Part shown: positions 1-8,903 of the stretch, one piece after another | How the letters are laid out: the number at the start of each line of letters is the position of its first letter | Numbering within the stretch: the first letter of the stretch is position 1 | Assembly (NCBI GenBank): GCA_033439265.1 | Contig: JAVTVX010000012.1 | Coordinates: forward strand, 34,846,261 to 34,910,260 | Direction: 5' to 3' | DNA from: Dillenia suffruticosa | Lineage: Eukaryota > Streptophyta > Magnoliopsida > Dilleniales > Dilleniaceae | DNA: 64,000 nucleotides | Program-made: the position numbers and the translations under genes | The notes under the pieces: model-generated | What the model was told of the DNA's origin: nothing | What the model saw: the letters and a program-made list of their open reading frames with translations, nothing else | The model's database searches: none

Positions 1-168
1 ACTCCTGGTCCTTAAAAGAGGTATCGGTTCGAGTCTTGTATATGTAAAAAAACATATATCAGAAGAATTTTGTCCTCTTAAGGGATCAAATCGACTTGAA
101 TCAGATTTAATCGAATTTAACGTAAATACCGAATATCAATAGTTTATATCAATCAAAAAAAAAAAAAA
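1..168 (+). mobile_element. SINE-like element, cut by window start
   Basis: The window opens inside a tRNA-derived SINE-like repeat. A B-box-like GGTTCGAGTC sits at about 25-35. An AT-rich body with the family phrase 'tcagatttaatcgaattta' follows, and the element ends in an A run at 155-168. The same body-plus-A-tail layout recurs across the window (for example 49655-49833). The 5' end lies outside the window, so no target-site duplication can be checked. Confidence 0.55.
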
Positions 169-665
169 TTCAAAACCAAAGGCCGTTGAACTGTTGAGCT
201 TACCTTGAATTCACTGTGGATGAGTGGAACTTGATTTAAATATATTCTGAATACGAGACTATAAATTAGATCTTATGAATTACAAGAAGATTTAGGTTTT
301 GTGCATATTCGTATTTGTAACTATTTCATAGCAATAATTGAAACAATGATAATCTATGAATCCTTTCTCACATTAAGATAAGCCTAAGATTCGATTGGAT
401 TTGAATATCAAATTTGATCATTGATGGAGAAAAGAAAAATCCCTGTTTTGGGTAGCTTACTACATCTACACAAGAACATTGAGCTCTTTTAGCATTTCAA
501 AAAAAAGGGGAAAAGAACCAAGGGGAATGGTGGGTAATTATTCAGGTAATGAAAGGCAACCACTAAGGAATTTTGTCATTTGCCGCTCCTTCAAAGGAAA
601 CAACAATGGGAAACAACATTGGGTCAGGTTGTGTGAAAAGTTGAAAGCAAAGAACGAATGTTTGT

Positions 666-722
666 GTGCTCCATAACGCACCACGTGCTCCATAACGCAC
701 CACGTGCTCCATAACGCACCAC
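666..722. promoter_or_regulatory. Three tandem 19-bp units creating two G-boxes
   Basis: The 19-bp unit GTGCTCCATAACGCACCAC is repeated exactly three times, head to tail, at 666-684, 685-703 and 704-722. Each junction creates a palindromic G-box CACGTG (682-687 and 701-706), the core bound by plant bHLH and bZIP factors. The array lies about 850 bp upstream of the bHLH start codon. A regulatory role is inference; the repetition itself is directly visible. Confidence 0.6.
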
Positions 723-1510
723 TTGCCCCAAAGTCATCTACGGCCCCTCAACACCAATTTAGCCCTCTTGGGTCTGGTCATTTTCATGCGCATTCTCTCT
801 ATCCCCACATAACAACCCTCTCTCCCCTCTCCCCATTTCCCCACAACAACCATCTTTCCCTCCCTCACAACCCCAATCATTGTATATCTAGTGCAATATG
901 ACAAAATGAGAAATAAAACCATTTCAAACTGCGTGAATGCAATACCACGTTGGGGGTTGGGGGGTAATTTGAAGTTAACCAAAGTTTAAAGTTGGCTTAA
1001 TGAAAAAACTTGCTCTGTGGTCAACCACGTCCTCATGCGATGCGGCTAGGAAGAGTTGATGGATGATTTGGTTGGATGACACACTTTTCATCTGTGTCAT
1101 TACAGAAATTTCGAGTATTTATATGTAGTCACGTTGGAATAAATGCTGAAATCAAAGTCTATGTTTGTTGTTTAGTTTATTTTTAGCCGAGAAACCGAAT
1201 TTGTTTTATTAATACCCAAAAAGAGTTGTCTCTACATCTGATTAAGAGCTTTTACTCAAATATTTTTTTGAAATCAAGATTTAATGTTTTAAATTTCATT
1301 AGTATATATATTTTTACATGTTAAAAAGAAAAAAAAAAGTAAGCGGAATTGGTCAAAGATAGTCAACTGGGCCCTATTTGGATAGCAATAAATTTTTTGT
1401 AAGGCCCACCACCCTCTCGAATCAATTCACTTTTTGTCCATCCTCAATATTTCAGATTTTGCTTTCACTTTTTTTGCTTTATAGAAGTATTTCTATATGA
1501 ATCACTCACA
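723..1510. other. Upstream region of the bHLH gene
   Basis: This is non-coding sequence of mixed composition. Short reading frames on both strands show no recognisable domain. A TATA-like CTATATGA lies near 1492-1499, and a pyrimidine-rich leader follows it. No repeat or mobile element is recognisable here. Confidence 0.4.
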
Positions 1511-1550
1511 TCTCTCTCTCTCTCTCTCTCTCCCTCTCTCTCCCTCTCCT
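1511..1550 (+). repeat. (CT)n microsatellite in the bHLH leader
   Basis: A pure C/T tract of about 40 bp, mostly CT dinucleotides, ends 22 bp before the bHLH start codon. It is probably 5' UTR. CT-rich leaders also precede the VQ gene (20171-20200) and, more weakly, eIF3d (7098-7112). Confidence 0.8.
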
Positions 1551-1572
1551 CGAGTCAAGATATACTGTAGAG

Positions 1573-2382
1573 ATGGAAAACAACCGCAACAACCCTAGCT
1601 CATCATCATCCAAAGCTGATAGAAAAACTATAGAGAGGATTAGAAGAGATCAGATGAAAGGTCTCTGCTCTAAGCTCAGTTCTCTTCTACCTCATCAAAA
1701 TCGAAGGGTTGGTCATCTCTCTCTATCTCTTTCTCTCTCTCTCTCAGAAAAACTCACTCATTTGCATTTACATATCTATTCTGACAATTGTGTTGCACGT
1801 TTTTTGATGAGTGTAGGAGGCAATATCATTGCCGGATCAATTGAATGAAGCTGCAAATTACATCAAGTCGTTGCAAATAAACCTGGCCAAGATGAAGGAG
1901 AAGAAAGAGCGTTTGGTGGGAATCGATGAGAATTCAACTGGCACTAGTACGCAAAGCACACGTAATGGAAGGATGAGAGGATTGAAAACACCACACATTG
2001 AGATTCATGAAACAGGATGTGCACTAGAGGTTGTTTTGATAACCGGTTTGGATAGTCGATTCATGTTCAATGAAACCATTCGCTTGCTTCATGAAGAAGG
2101 TTATGAGATTGTCAATGCCAGCTCTTCTGTTGTCAATGATACAGTCTTCAACACAATACTCTCCAAGGTACTGAGGTGTTAGTAATAATTCTACTTGCTA
2201 ATCGGGAGTTAAGAGCGAATGAGGATTAACTATGGAAGCTATTAAGTATATTATCCACTAATTTGTAATTTACTAACGAGGGTTTTTGATTTTCGTAGGT
2301 TGGAGAATCTGCATCAAATTATGGATCTGCCAAGATATCTCAAAGGTTGATGAAGTTTGCCAACGAAGTCAATGGTCTTTAA
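1573..2382 (+). CDS. bHLH transcription factor, bHLH162-like
   Basis: A DNA-binding transcription factor predicted to act in the nucleus as a dimer on E-box sites. I read three coding exons, 1573-1707, 1817-2167 and 2299-2382, with GT..AG introns of 109 and 131 bp, giving 189 residues. The basic region is near residues 14-28, with the ERxRR signature (E21, R24, R25). Helix 1 follows, and the loop is interrupted by intron 1 after R45. Helix 2 is at about 46-66 (LPDQLNEAANYIKSLQ). The C-terminal third (about residue 95 on) looks like the regulatory segment of plant bHLH118/162-type proteins. The canonical His-5 of the basic region is replaced by a basic residue, which is usual in this subgroup. 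The start is the first ATG after the CT-rich leader. The next gene is eIF3d, the same pair I recall at Arabidopsis At4g20970-At4g20980. Targets are unknown. Confidence 0.88.
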
Positions 2383-2457
2383 CAAATGAAATATGCGAGA
2401 TGACTTTGCAGCTTTAATGGAGAGAGGAAAAAAAAATCATGGGATTTCCTTAACTTA

Positions 2458-2505
<48 letters not shown>

Positions 2506-4099
2506 GTGGTTAGGGACTTTCGACTGCAGAGGACCAATTTTTTTTTTTTTTTTTTTTTTTGGGAATGCTTCTAAGTTGCAGTTGCATTTTGTTTACATTT
2601 TCCATTATTGAATGATTTCCTTTGTAGCTTGGCTGCGCAAAGGTAGAAGAAGTACCACGCTTTTTTACTTCCAAAGTGTTAAGTGCAGTAGAAAATTTGG
2701 GTCAGTAAACAATCAAAACAAACCAAAACAATGTGATAATCTTTGTAGTATTTTGCTGATTAGCCCATCTTCTTCTTACTTAGAAGTGTCGAATTCGAGT
2801 CTTTCTTCTATATTAAAAAAAAAAAAATCTTTATGGTATTTCATATTCATGCTAAATAAATTAATATTACATATTTTTAAGATTTGGAATCAGGGTGGAT
2901 CCATAATTTGACTTGGGAATTCTATAGTTTCTTCCTAGATAGAGATGATTCAATATTTTTTATATTAAATAAGTAGCTATTCATGAATTTGTCTTTGTTT
3001 TTCCCAATTTCTTCACTCGGCTTCATTTCTTGGCACTAATAAGTTGAAAGATTACCATAAAATATTTTTTATGCATTCATTTCTTGTCCTTTGTTTGATA
3101 TGTTCCACTGAGTTCTGAACTTTGTATATCCTCATTAGGCATATCTTAGAACTTCAAAGTAGATTTCCATTATAGGATTGTCTATATAATAATATGTGAA
3201 TTATTATTTAATATTATTTTTTGGTGGCATTAATGTGTTCTTATTTTGGAAGAAATTGAATATCAGAAATAATATAAAATATGAAATGCTGATGTTTTAT
3301 TGCTCTAGTTAAAATATTACGATAAGTTAGATTTATATAGAAAACTATTATTATAAAAATATAAATATATAATTAAAAAAATTTAAAATTAATAAAATCA
3401 AATTAATTACCGATTTATTCTATACACAATATTCTTCAACATTACTTATTATATAGTGTATATATAAATACAATTTTATATTTCAAAGGTTTTCTTATGT
3501 CAAAAGGACGGTGAAATTCTGAATCACGGACCTTGCGAATGATCGTTTGATGTTGCGAATTGATGTAAATTTCCATGATTAGCATAGCATATGCAATAAT
3601 ATTCTAATTACACTACGAAATATAGTTTAATAGTTTGATACTAAGTAGAACTATATGATATCGTTTTATTCTGGTATATTTTATGATTTTAGAAGAATGA
3701 TGATCTTTTTACGATATTTATAAAGATTGGTATTGATGAAATTTTGATGGGTGAATGTTCGTCCATCAATCAACGGTCATTTTACCTTCTTATTTTTATT
3801 AAAAAAATGATAACCGTTAAATGGTAATCTAACTGTTCTAATGTATGATGAAAGTCAAGAAATTTATAGCATATTTGCCCCAAAAAAAGAGCAAAAAAGG
3901 GGAAACGCGCAGGTGGAACTGAGAAAAATGTCTCATTTCCATTAGCTTGCATAATTACTGAGACAAATCTTAGGAACCCTTCACATCATATCTGAAAATT
4001 AATAATGTAATTTGCTCAAGTAGCTTAGAAAATGGTAAGAAAATATGGTATTGAAGATGAAAATATGGGAGAATATCTAAGAAACCATGGAAGAACCCA
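2383..4099. other. Intergenic, AT-rich, with simple repeats
   Basis: The 3' flank of the bHLH gene holds a perfect (TC)20 tract at 2461-2500 and a T run near 2539-2561. A short SINE-like stretch lies at about 2741-2828, with GAATTCGAGTC as a possible B box and an A run at its end. The rest is AT-rich and has no recognisable gene. Confidence 0.5.
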
Positions 4100-4185
4100 G
4101 GGAACAGCCTAGTGATACAATCCCTTCTCTCCTAACTTAATGATCACAAGTTCAAATTCTAATACAATAAAAAAAAAAAAAAAAC
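4100..4185 (+). mobile_element. Very short SINE-like element, 86 bp
   Basis: An 86-bp insert with an A-box-like CAGCCTAGTGATA, a B-box-like AAGTTCAAATTC and an A tail (4169-4184). It is flanked by the 9-bp direct repeat AAGAACCCA at 4091-4099 and 4186-4194. Its layout matches the copies at 52650-52731 and 63215-63296, so I treat them as one family of miniature tRNA-derived SINEs. Confidence 0.6.
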
Positions 4186-4313
4186 AAGAACCCATGGTCA
4201 CAATCATGGATTGGATGACTATAGTCCAGATATGAGAAAAAGGGCATCTAATATACGGGCCCATAATCACTCCTTTGGTCCAAAAGAATGGCCCAGCTTA
4301 ACTCACTATTTTC

Positions 4314-4509
4314 TTTTTTTGGTATCATGACTAGACCACCAACCCAGTATCCGGGATTTCAACCTGACTAATCTAGATCGACAGCTTATAGGGCTCAATT
4401 AAGGGGGCAGGTCTCCTAGAGTTGATTTTTCCGTTCTCATGGGGGATCGAACTCCCGACCATGATTAAGGGTATCAGTTCCCAAACCAACTGAGCCATCA
4501 GACATTGGT
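4314..4509 (-). mobile_element. Complete tRNA-derived SINE with 17-bp target-site duplication
   Basis: On the minus strand the element starts ACCAATGTCTGATGGC. It has an A box (TGGCTCAGTTGG), then a B box (GAGTTCGATCCC) about 35-40 bp further on. A tRNA-unrelated body of about 110 bp follows, and the element ends in ACCAAAAAAA. The 17-bp direct repeat CTTAACTCACTATTTTC flanks it exactly at 4297-4313 and 4510-4526. The two pol III boxes, the A tail and the perfect duplication make this the clearest SINE insertion in the window. Confidence 0.88.
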
Positions 4510-4597
4510 CTTAACTCACTATTTTCACGGTCCCCGGTGGGGTTCATACGGATCAAAGCTTCTCCCGGTGCTCCGAAAATATTATCCTATTTTTTAG

Positions 4598-4770
4598 TAC
4601 TATACTAATCGATATTCAAAATCATATTCTAATTAATTCGGTTCAAAACTTTCAGTGGCCTATTTATGGGGTTACCTTCCCAACATAATTTTTTCCATAT
4701 TCAAACTACAAATTTAGTTCAGGAACTTGATTAAGAGACCTAAAACCATATTCGACTAGACCAATTGTCC
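4598..4770 (-). mobile_element. Diverged copy of the same SINE family
   Basis: Read on the minus strand, the 3' half carries the family phrases 'gaattaattagaatatgat' and 'gatatc..tagtatag', which parallel the 3' end of the copy at 49017-49190. The A tail and 5' end are eroded, and I found no flanking duplication. Confidence 0.45.
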
Positions 4771-4820
4771 GTTGGTGCTTCAGTATCCTATACATCCGGA
4801 TATCATTAGACCTCACTCTA

Positions 4821-5436
4821 TGACGACTATTGATCGTATGGTTAATAGTTAATTATAGTTAATAAAAATAATTAGTGATTAATTGTGATTGTTAGATTAA
4901 TTAATAGTTAATATATTGATTAATAATTAACAAATTTGTTAGTAAAAATTAATATAATTACTAAGTAAAGATAGTATAAATAGTAATCTTAAAACATGTA
5001 ATGGATATTGAATGAAATTGTATTGGAATTTCTCTTTCTCCCCCTTGGTGTTCTCACTCCCTCTCTATCTCTTTCTCCTTCTCTCTGGTCTTTCTATCTT
5101 TCTCTCTCTCTATCTCTCTTTCTATCTTTCTCTTCTCAATTTCTTTCTCTCTTTATCTTTTTACCACTCTCTAGAGTTGAATTGTTACAAATTGATATCA
5201 TAGTTTATAATTCTTAGCAAAACAATTAGAAAATGGGAGAGGAAGCTTGGCTCGAAAAACAGCTCAAGAAACTAGATGCAAAAATTGACAAATTAAGACT
5301 AAATATCGACAAAAGGTCTGATAAACAAAATAAAAAGATGGAAACTTTTATGGACAATTTTGAAACAAAATTTGATATCTTATTCAAGATGATGAATAAA
5401 GACAAACATGAAAAACAGAATCGATACGCTTTTTGA
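4821..5436 (+). mobile_element. LTR retrotransposon 5' remnant: LTR, degenerate PBS, gag-like start
   Basis: The segment 4821-5189 resembles the LTRs at 24770-25043 and 25691-25973 when those are read on the minus strand. It has an AT-rich head built of 'gttaatagttaat' phrases, then 'agtataaatagtaat', then a CT-rich tail ending in TTGTTACA. A degenerate initiator-Met primer site (AATTGATATCATAG) follows. Next comes a 67-residue lysine-rich, coiled-coil-like frame at 5233-5436, in the place of a gag N-terminus. Sequence past the frame decays into stops. No 3' LTR is visible, so this is a truncated relic. Confidence 0.6.
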
Positions 5437-5685
5437 GTCTTTCATTCTATTTACTTTTAGTAAAGAAATGTTAAGATCTACTTCTAATGAAAAAAATATT
5501 GATGGTAGAAGAAGAGTGATGAAAAAAAAAATCTATTAATGATGATTTCTTGCTAAATTTTTCAAAAATTGAAATTTCAAAATTTATTAAGAAAAATTCT
5601 TCACTAAAAGTAGGATTTCAATTGTCCAAAAAAGAATATATTAATGGTAATTTCTTATCAAATATTTTAATGATCGAATATCCTA

Positions 5686-6270
5686 GGATTTTATGTTCAA
5701 ACTTCTCTCTTTTCTAACGGAGTCTACAAATTGTTTACGGTTATCTCCCTAGCTAAATGAAAAAATTTGAATAGGGAAAAACATTATTTTGGAAAGTTTA
5801 GGGGCAATTAACAAATTATAAAAACCTCAGCGCCAAACTTACAATTCCAGCAAATCCTCTGCACAAAACCTAGTGCCTCCAACTCTTTTTGTTGTCTCCA
5901 CTCGAGTTTGAGATAAATCTATTTACATAAATAAAGTACAATTTTATGTTCAAAATTCTCTCCTTTCATAAAGGAGTCTACAAATTGTTAACGGTTACCT
6001 TCCTAGCTAAATGAATAAATTTGAATAGGGAAAATGTTATTTTGGAAAGCTTTGGGATAATTAATGAATAGTGAAAACCTCAAAGCCTAACCTACAATTC
6101 CAACAAATCCTCTGTGCAAACCCTAACACCTCCAAACTTCTCCATTCATAAAACCCTTAAACTAATATGAGTTTTAAATAAATCTATTCACATAAATAAA
6201 ATAGGATTTTATGTTCAAACTTCCCTCTTTACAAAAGGAGTCTGCAAGTTGTTCACGGTTACCTCCCTAT
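5686..6270. repeat. Tandem repeat, 2.3 units of about 250-265 bp
   Basis: Units start at about 5686, 5938 and 6203, each at a 'ttttatgttcaaa' phrase. They share 'ggagtctacaaattgtt.acggtta', 'tttgaatagggaaaa' and 'acaattcca.caaatcctct'. The first two are complete, and the third stops after about 65 bp. Each full unit contains an 18-bp motif (5861-5880 and 6116-6133) that also occurs twice in the eIF3d leader. Confidence 0.8.
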
Positions 6271-6397
6271 AGGGCTGGCAATCAAGATTTTTGAATCAAG
6301 TTTTATAAATCTCGGGTTTGGCTCATTTAAAATTTTATGGGTTCGAGTTCAGAAAAGTAAAAAGGGTCTCGATACCATTTCGACTTAATCAAAAAAC

Positions 6398-6400
<3 letters not shown>

Positions 6401-6451
<51 letters not shown>
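6401..6451. repeat. (GA)n microsatellite
   Basis: A perfect GA repeat of about 50 bp followed by a run of eight G. The sequence after it (6458-6643) stays open for 61 codons but matches nothing I know, so I do not call a gene. A shorter (CT)n tract lies at 6772-6796. Confidence 0.9.
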
Positions 6452-6458
<7 letters not shown>

Positions 6459-6994
6459 TGAATCAAATTGAAATCGAAGATCAAGATTCACAAGCATTGA
6501 AAGGTTCCGTTGCTGGAGGAGGAAACGGACAGGTTTGTTACAAATCATCATCATCTACTGAACTCGTCAAATCAATATCAAATCAAGATCTCGACCACCA
6601 CCACATTCACAATAGTCATGACAAAATGTTGAAGCAAAATTGACAACACAAGTCTCTCCATGACAAGATCTACAAATACCAAGATATGATTCTTATGATC
6701 TCTTTGTATGTTCTTCTAATCTCCTTCGTTCTTTTTTGCATGCCTAAATCCCCGACAATTCGATCGAAGATCTCTCTCTCTCTCTCTCTCTCTCTCACAT
6801 TGCGAGGCTTCTCCCAATTACCAATCCAAGAACACTTACATTGTTATTTTCGATGCCAGTACATTTCTATAGGACTGAACCTATAATGGGTCGACCCGAC
6901 CAGTGTCTAATCTCAGCCTGTCATTCAAAACTGGCCTAAATAAGGTCTTGAACTTGGCCCGGCCCTAAAACGGTGTGAGCTTGGCCCTTCAAAA

Positions 6995-7131
6995 TGGGCC
7001 AAGATCGGGAGCCGGACCGGCCCAATTTCCGGGGGCCAACCGCCAACGAGTCATCTAGCAAACCCTAGGGCCTCCGCCCCACACGCACACGCAAGCTCCT
7101 CTTTCTCTCTCTGGCAAACCCTAGCGCCTCC
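6995..7131 (+). promoter_or_regulatory. eIF3d promoter: site II elements and two telo-boxes
   Basis: Two site II cores (TGGGCC) lie at 6995-7000 (plus) and 7019-7024 (read on minus). Two telo-boxes, AAACCCTA, lie at 7060-7067 and 7116-7123. Each telo-box sits inside an 18-bp direct repeat GCAAACCCTAGNGCCTCC (7058-7075, 7114-7131). Site II plus telo-box is the known arrangement in plant promoters of translation and ribosomal genes (TCP and Myb/Pur-alpha-type factors), which fits the downstream gene. A short CT-rich tract separates the two repeats. Confidence 0.7.
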
Positions 7132-7196
7132 AACTGCATAATACCCTTAAACCTAAAGATCCCACGCATAGATCTGATCCCAACCCCCAAAAAACA

Positions 7197-8903
7197 ATGG
7201 TAGGCTTCAATCTCGGCTCCGTTCCCTTCAACCCCGACGGGTGGGGCCCACCTGACTCCGCCACCGCCACCGCCACCACTGCCGGCACAACCACCGCCAC
7301 TACGCCTTTCGCCCCATTCTCCCGCTCCGAAAAACTCGGCCGAATCGCCGACTGGACTCGCACCTACAACAACCCAGCCCGCCAGAAGAATCCTTCCGAC
7401 TCCGTCTTCGACTTCTCCGCCGACGACTCCTTCGGCCCTAACGCCCTCACTCCCGACGACGACGCCTCTTTCCGCCTTGTCGACGGCAAGCCTCCGCCGC
7501 GCCCTAAATTCGGCCCCAAATGGCGCTTCCAGCAACAGCGGCAACAACTCCCCCAGCGTCGCGACGAGGAGGTCGAGGCGCGAAAACGCGAAGCCGATAA
7601 GGAACGCGCTCGCCGTGATCGTCTCTACAATCTCAACCGATCTGGCGGGAATCAGCAGCGGCGCGAGGCGGCGATTTTCAAGTCTTCCGTTGATATTCAA
7701 CCGGAGTGGAATATGCTCGATCAGATTCCCTTTTCTACGTTCACTAAACTGTCTTTCTCTGTTCCTGAGCCTGAGGATCTTCTTCTGTGCGGTGGACTCG
7801 AGTATTACGATCGAATGTATGATCGGATTACTCCGAAGAATGAGAGGAGACTCGAAAGGTTCAAGAATAGGAACTTCTTTAAGGTTACTACGACTGATGA
7901 TCCGATTATCCGCCGACTTGCCAATGAGGATAAGGCGACTGTCTTTGCAACGGATTCGATTCTGTCTTCGTTGATGTGTGCTCCGAGGTCGGTTTATTCA
8001 TGGGACATTGTGATTCAGCGTGTCGGGAATAAGTTGTTTTTCGATAAGAGAGATGGGTCTCAGTTGGATTTGTTGTCTGTTCATGAGACTTGTCAGGAAC
8101 CCTTACCTGAAGCTAAGGATGATATCAATTCAGCGTACTCATTGAGTGTTGAGGCTGCGTATATTAATCAGAACTTTTCGCAGCAGGTTTTGGTAAGAGA
8201 TGGGAATAAGGTGGATTTTGAGGAGCCAAACCCCTTTGCAAATGAAGGGGAAGAGGTTGCTTCGGTTGCTTATAGGTACAGGCGATGGAAGCTTGATGAT
8301 GATATGTATTTGGTTGCACGGTGTGAGGTTCAGAGTGTGTCGGAGATTAATAAGCAGAGACAGTTTTTGACACTGAATGCATTAAATGAGTTTGATCCCA
8401 AGTATTCAGGTGTTGATTGGAGGCAGAAGTTAGAGACTCAGAGAGGTGCAGTGTTGGCGACTGAGTTGAAGAACAATGCCAATAAGTTGGCCAAGTGGAC
8501 TGCACAAGCATTGTTAGCTAGCGCAGATTTAATGAAGTTGGGATATGTTTCAAGGGTTCATCCTCGGGATCATTATAATCATGTCATATTGGGTGTTGTT
8601 GGGTATAAGCCGAAGGATTTTGCCATGCAGATTAATCTGAATCAGGCTAATATGTGGGGCATTGTGAAGTCAATTGTGGATTTGTGCATGAAATTGAATG
8701 AAGGGAAGTATGTTCTTGTTAAAGATCCGTCAAAGCCGCAAGTGAGGATTTATGAGGTGCCTGCCGACGCATTTGAGAATGATTATGTGGAGGAGCCGCT
8801 GCCTGAGGAGGAACAGGTCCAGCCGCCGACTGACGTAGCTGAAGGAGGGGATGCTGATGCCACTGCAAATGAGGCGGACAATAAGGCCAAAACTGAGGTT
8901 TAA
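7197..8903 (+). CDS. Translation initiation factor eIF3 subunit d
   Basis: A subunit of the cytoplasmic eIF3 complex. It sits at the mRNA exit side of the 40S ribosome, and in animals it can bind the 5' cap of selected mRNAs. The 568-residue frame is close to the usual plant length and is unbroken. The N-terminus has the family WGPPD motif after a short hydrophobic start and is then Thr/Ala-rich. A basic, Arg/Lys/Gln-rich segment (about residues 100-150) precedes the globular domain (about 170-530). The tail is acidic (Glu/Asp/Ala-rich). The gene is a single exon. The GC-rich first 500 bp is why several long antisense and shifted frames appear there. The start is the first ATG after the telo-box leader. 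From memory, Arabidopsis has copies at At4g20980, beside bHLH162, and At5g44320, beside a LEA gene; both partners are in this window. Confidence 0.96.
   Translation: MVGFNLGSVPFNPDGWGPPDSATATATTAGTTTATTPFAPFSRSEKLGRIADWTRTYNNPARQKNPSDSVFDFSADDSFGPNALTPDDDASFRLVDGKPPPRPKFGPKWRFQQQRQQLPQRRDEEVEARKREADKERARRDRLYNLNRSGGNQQRREAAIFKSSVDIQPEWNMLDQIPFSTFTKLSFSVPEPEDLLLCGGLEYYDRMYDRITPKNERRLERFKNRNFFKVTTTDDPIIRRLANEDKATVFATDSILSSLMCAPRSVYSWDIVIQRVGNKLFFDKRDGSQLDLLSVHETCQEPLPEAKDDINSAYSLSVEAAYINQNFSQQVLVRDGNKVDFEEPNPFANEGEEVASVAYRYRRWKLDDDMYLVARCEVQSVSEINKQRQFLTLNALNEFDPKYSGVDWRQKLETQRGAVLATELKNNANKLAKWTAQALLASADLMKLGYVSRVHPRDHYNHVILGVVGYKPKDFAMQINLNQANMWGIVKSIVDLCMKLNEGKYVLVKDPSKPQVRIYEVPADAFENDYVEEPLPEEEQVQPPTDVAEGGDADATANEADNKAKTEV

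Noticed and set aside
4430..4509. tRNA gene candidate on the minus strand with A and B boxes
   Set aside because: The cloverleaf cannot be completed. The sequence continues into a body and A tail inside a 17-bp target-site duplication, so it is the head of a SINE.
6458..6643. 61-codon frame after the GA microsatellite
   Set aside because: No recognisable domain, short, no partner exon. The Ser/His-rich composition could be chance.
7065..7700. 211-codon open frame antisense to eIF3d
   Set aside because: It mirrors the GC-rich 5' part of a clearly conserved gene. Its translation is Gly/Val/Arg-rich and resembles no family.
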